Both the position numbers and the translations under genes were made by a program. Positions 63,784 to 64,000 of a stretch of 64,000 nt of DNA are shown here, piece by piece. This DNA is from Methanocorpusculum vombati (GTDB lineage: Archaea; Halobacteriota; Methanomicrobia; Methanomicrobiales; Methanocorpusculaceae). The stretch lies in the NCBI RefSeq assembly GCF_026891935.1, contig NZ_JAPTGC010000010.1:1-64000 (forward strand), given 5' to 3'. The notes below the pieces were generated by a model, which saw nothing but the letters and a program-made list of their open reading frames with translations, had not been told where the DNA came from and did not search any database. Position 1 is the first letter of the stretch. Each line of letters begins with the position of its first letter.

Positions 63784-64000
63784 ATGAAAGTCATTGAAAA
63801 TCCCCTCTATCAGAAACTCCTCCTCACCGCCGTTGCTATCGGCGTTGTCATGGACGGCCTTGACGGCTCCATCGTCAATGTCGTTCTGCCGGTCATCGCC
63901 GCGGACTTCGGAACCGATACCGGCACCATTGCCTGGGTTGTCATCATGTATCTTTTGATGATGGCGGGTTTTCTCCTCGTCTTCGGCAAACTTGCCGACC
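63784..64000 (+). CDS. MFS exporter, DHA2 type (partial, runs off the window)
   Basis: Only the first 72 codons are in the window. They start MKVIENPLYQKLLLTAVAIG and contain VVMDGLDGSIVNVVLPVIAA, the helix-1 signature of EmrB/QacA-like exporters, and VFGKLADR at the start of motif A. It is closely similar in layout to the exporter at 16107. TATA-like GCTATATG about 45-55 nt upstream. The rest lies beyond position 64000. Confidence 0.8.
   Translation, partial: MKVIENPLYQKLLLTAVAIGVVMDGLDGSIVNVVLPVIAADFGTDTGTIAWVVIMYLLMMAGFLLVFGKLAD

Overview
The window looks like a chromosomal segment of a formate/H2-using methanogenic archaeon, most likely of the order Methanomicrobiales (Methanocorpusculum-like). 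This placement is inferred from gene content alone: an archaeal Cdc48 ATPase, a RimK-type glutamate ligase of the MptN/CofF kind, archaeal type IV pilins, HypD and FdhD for [NiFe] hydrogenase and formate dehydrogenase, an ADP-forming acyl-CoA synthetase, archaeal NadM, intronless tRNAs without encoded CCA, and TATA-box promoters often placed so close to the start codon that the mRNA should be leaderless. No rRNA, CRISPR array, integrase or insertion sequence was recognised.

Layout. 0.2-4.5 kb: a ferritin-like protein, then minus-strand small and membrane proteins ending in a Cache-domain lipoprotein operon. 4.5-7.4 kb: a long non-coding stretch with inverted repeats, then a four-gene cassette of small DNA-binding or zinc-ribbon proteins behind a palindrome that encloses its TATA box. 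7.4-12.6 kb: MFS exporter, endonuclease III, tRNA-Pro, a hypothetical protein, acyl-CoA synthetase. 12.8-24.8 kb: zinc-ribbon protein, ACT/DUF711 pair, TPR protein plus a second exporter, DUF4143 ATPase, tRNA-Arg, HypD, MscS, SIMPL protein, FdhD with its overlapping regulator, glycine-zipper protein. 25-31.4 kb: ThiC, QueG-like Fe-S protein, formate-tetrahydrofolate ligase, a pilin, a lipoprotein, tRNA-Thr. 31.6-36.3 kb: DJ-1 protein, TPR/winged-helix protein overlapping a BREX BrxD-like ATPase, OB/HD nuclease. 36.4-45.4 kb: CbiMN, CstA, a foreign-looking UvrD helicase with nuclease and zinc-finger domains, a MutY-like glycosylase, PyrBI, glutamate ligase. 45.5-53.8 kb: CBS-pyrophosphatase, a second mosaic pilin, a frameshifted antitoxin, 5-formyl-THF cyclo-ligase, Cdc48 and an Hsp20-like protein, a decayed gene remnant, an RHH protein. 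53.8-64 kb: SGNH/MBOAT O-acylation pair, glycosyltransferase, ClC channel, a symporter fused to a kinase-like ATPase domain, Fic protein, LarB-NadM, and the start of a third MFS exporter.

Functional threads. (1) Cofactor and C1 metabolism: Fhs and 5-formyl-THF cyclo-ligase imply a folate pool in an organism whose main C1 carrier should be methanopterin. NadM followed by LarB couples NaAD supply to nickel-pincer cofactor synthesis. HypD, FdhD and CbiMN serve metalloenzymes. (2) Cell surface: pilins, Cache and other lipoproteins, and the MBOAT/SGNH pair. (3) Genome defence or maintenance candidates: the TPR-wHTH/BrxD-like pair, the UvrD-nuclease fusion, Fic and the broken antitoxin. (4) Unexplained DNA structure: a perfect 41-nt palindrome inside cdc48, two hairpins of about 92 nt in divergent promoter regions, two inverted pairs of an ATCCT-N8-AGGAT element, a terminal-inverted-repeat block after the glycosyltransferase gene, and one palindromic operator shared by the fic and symporter promoters.
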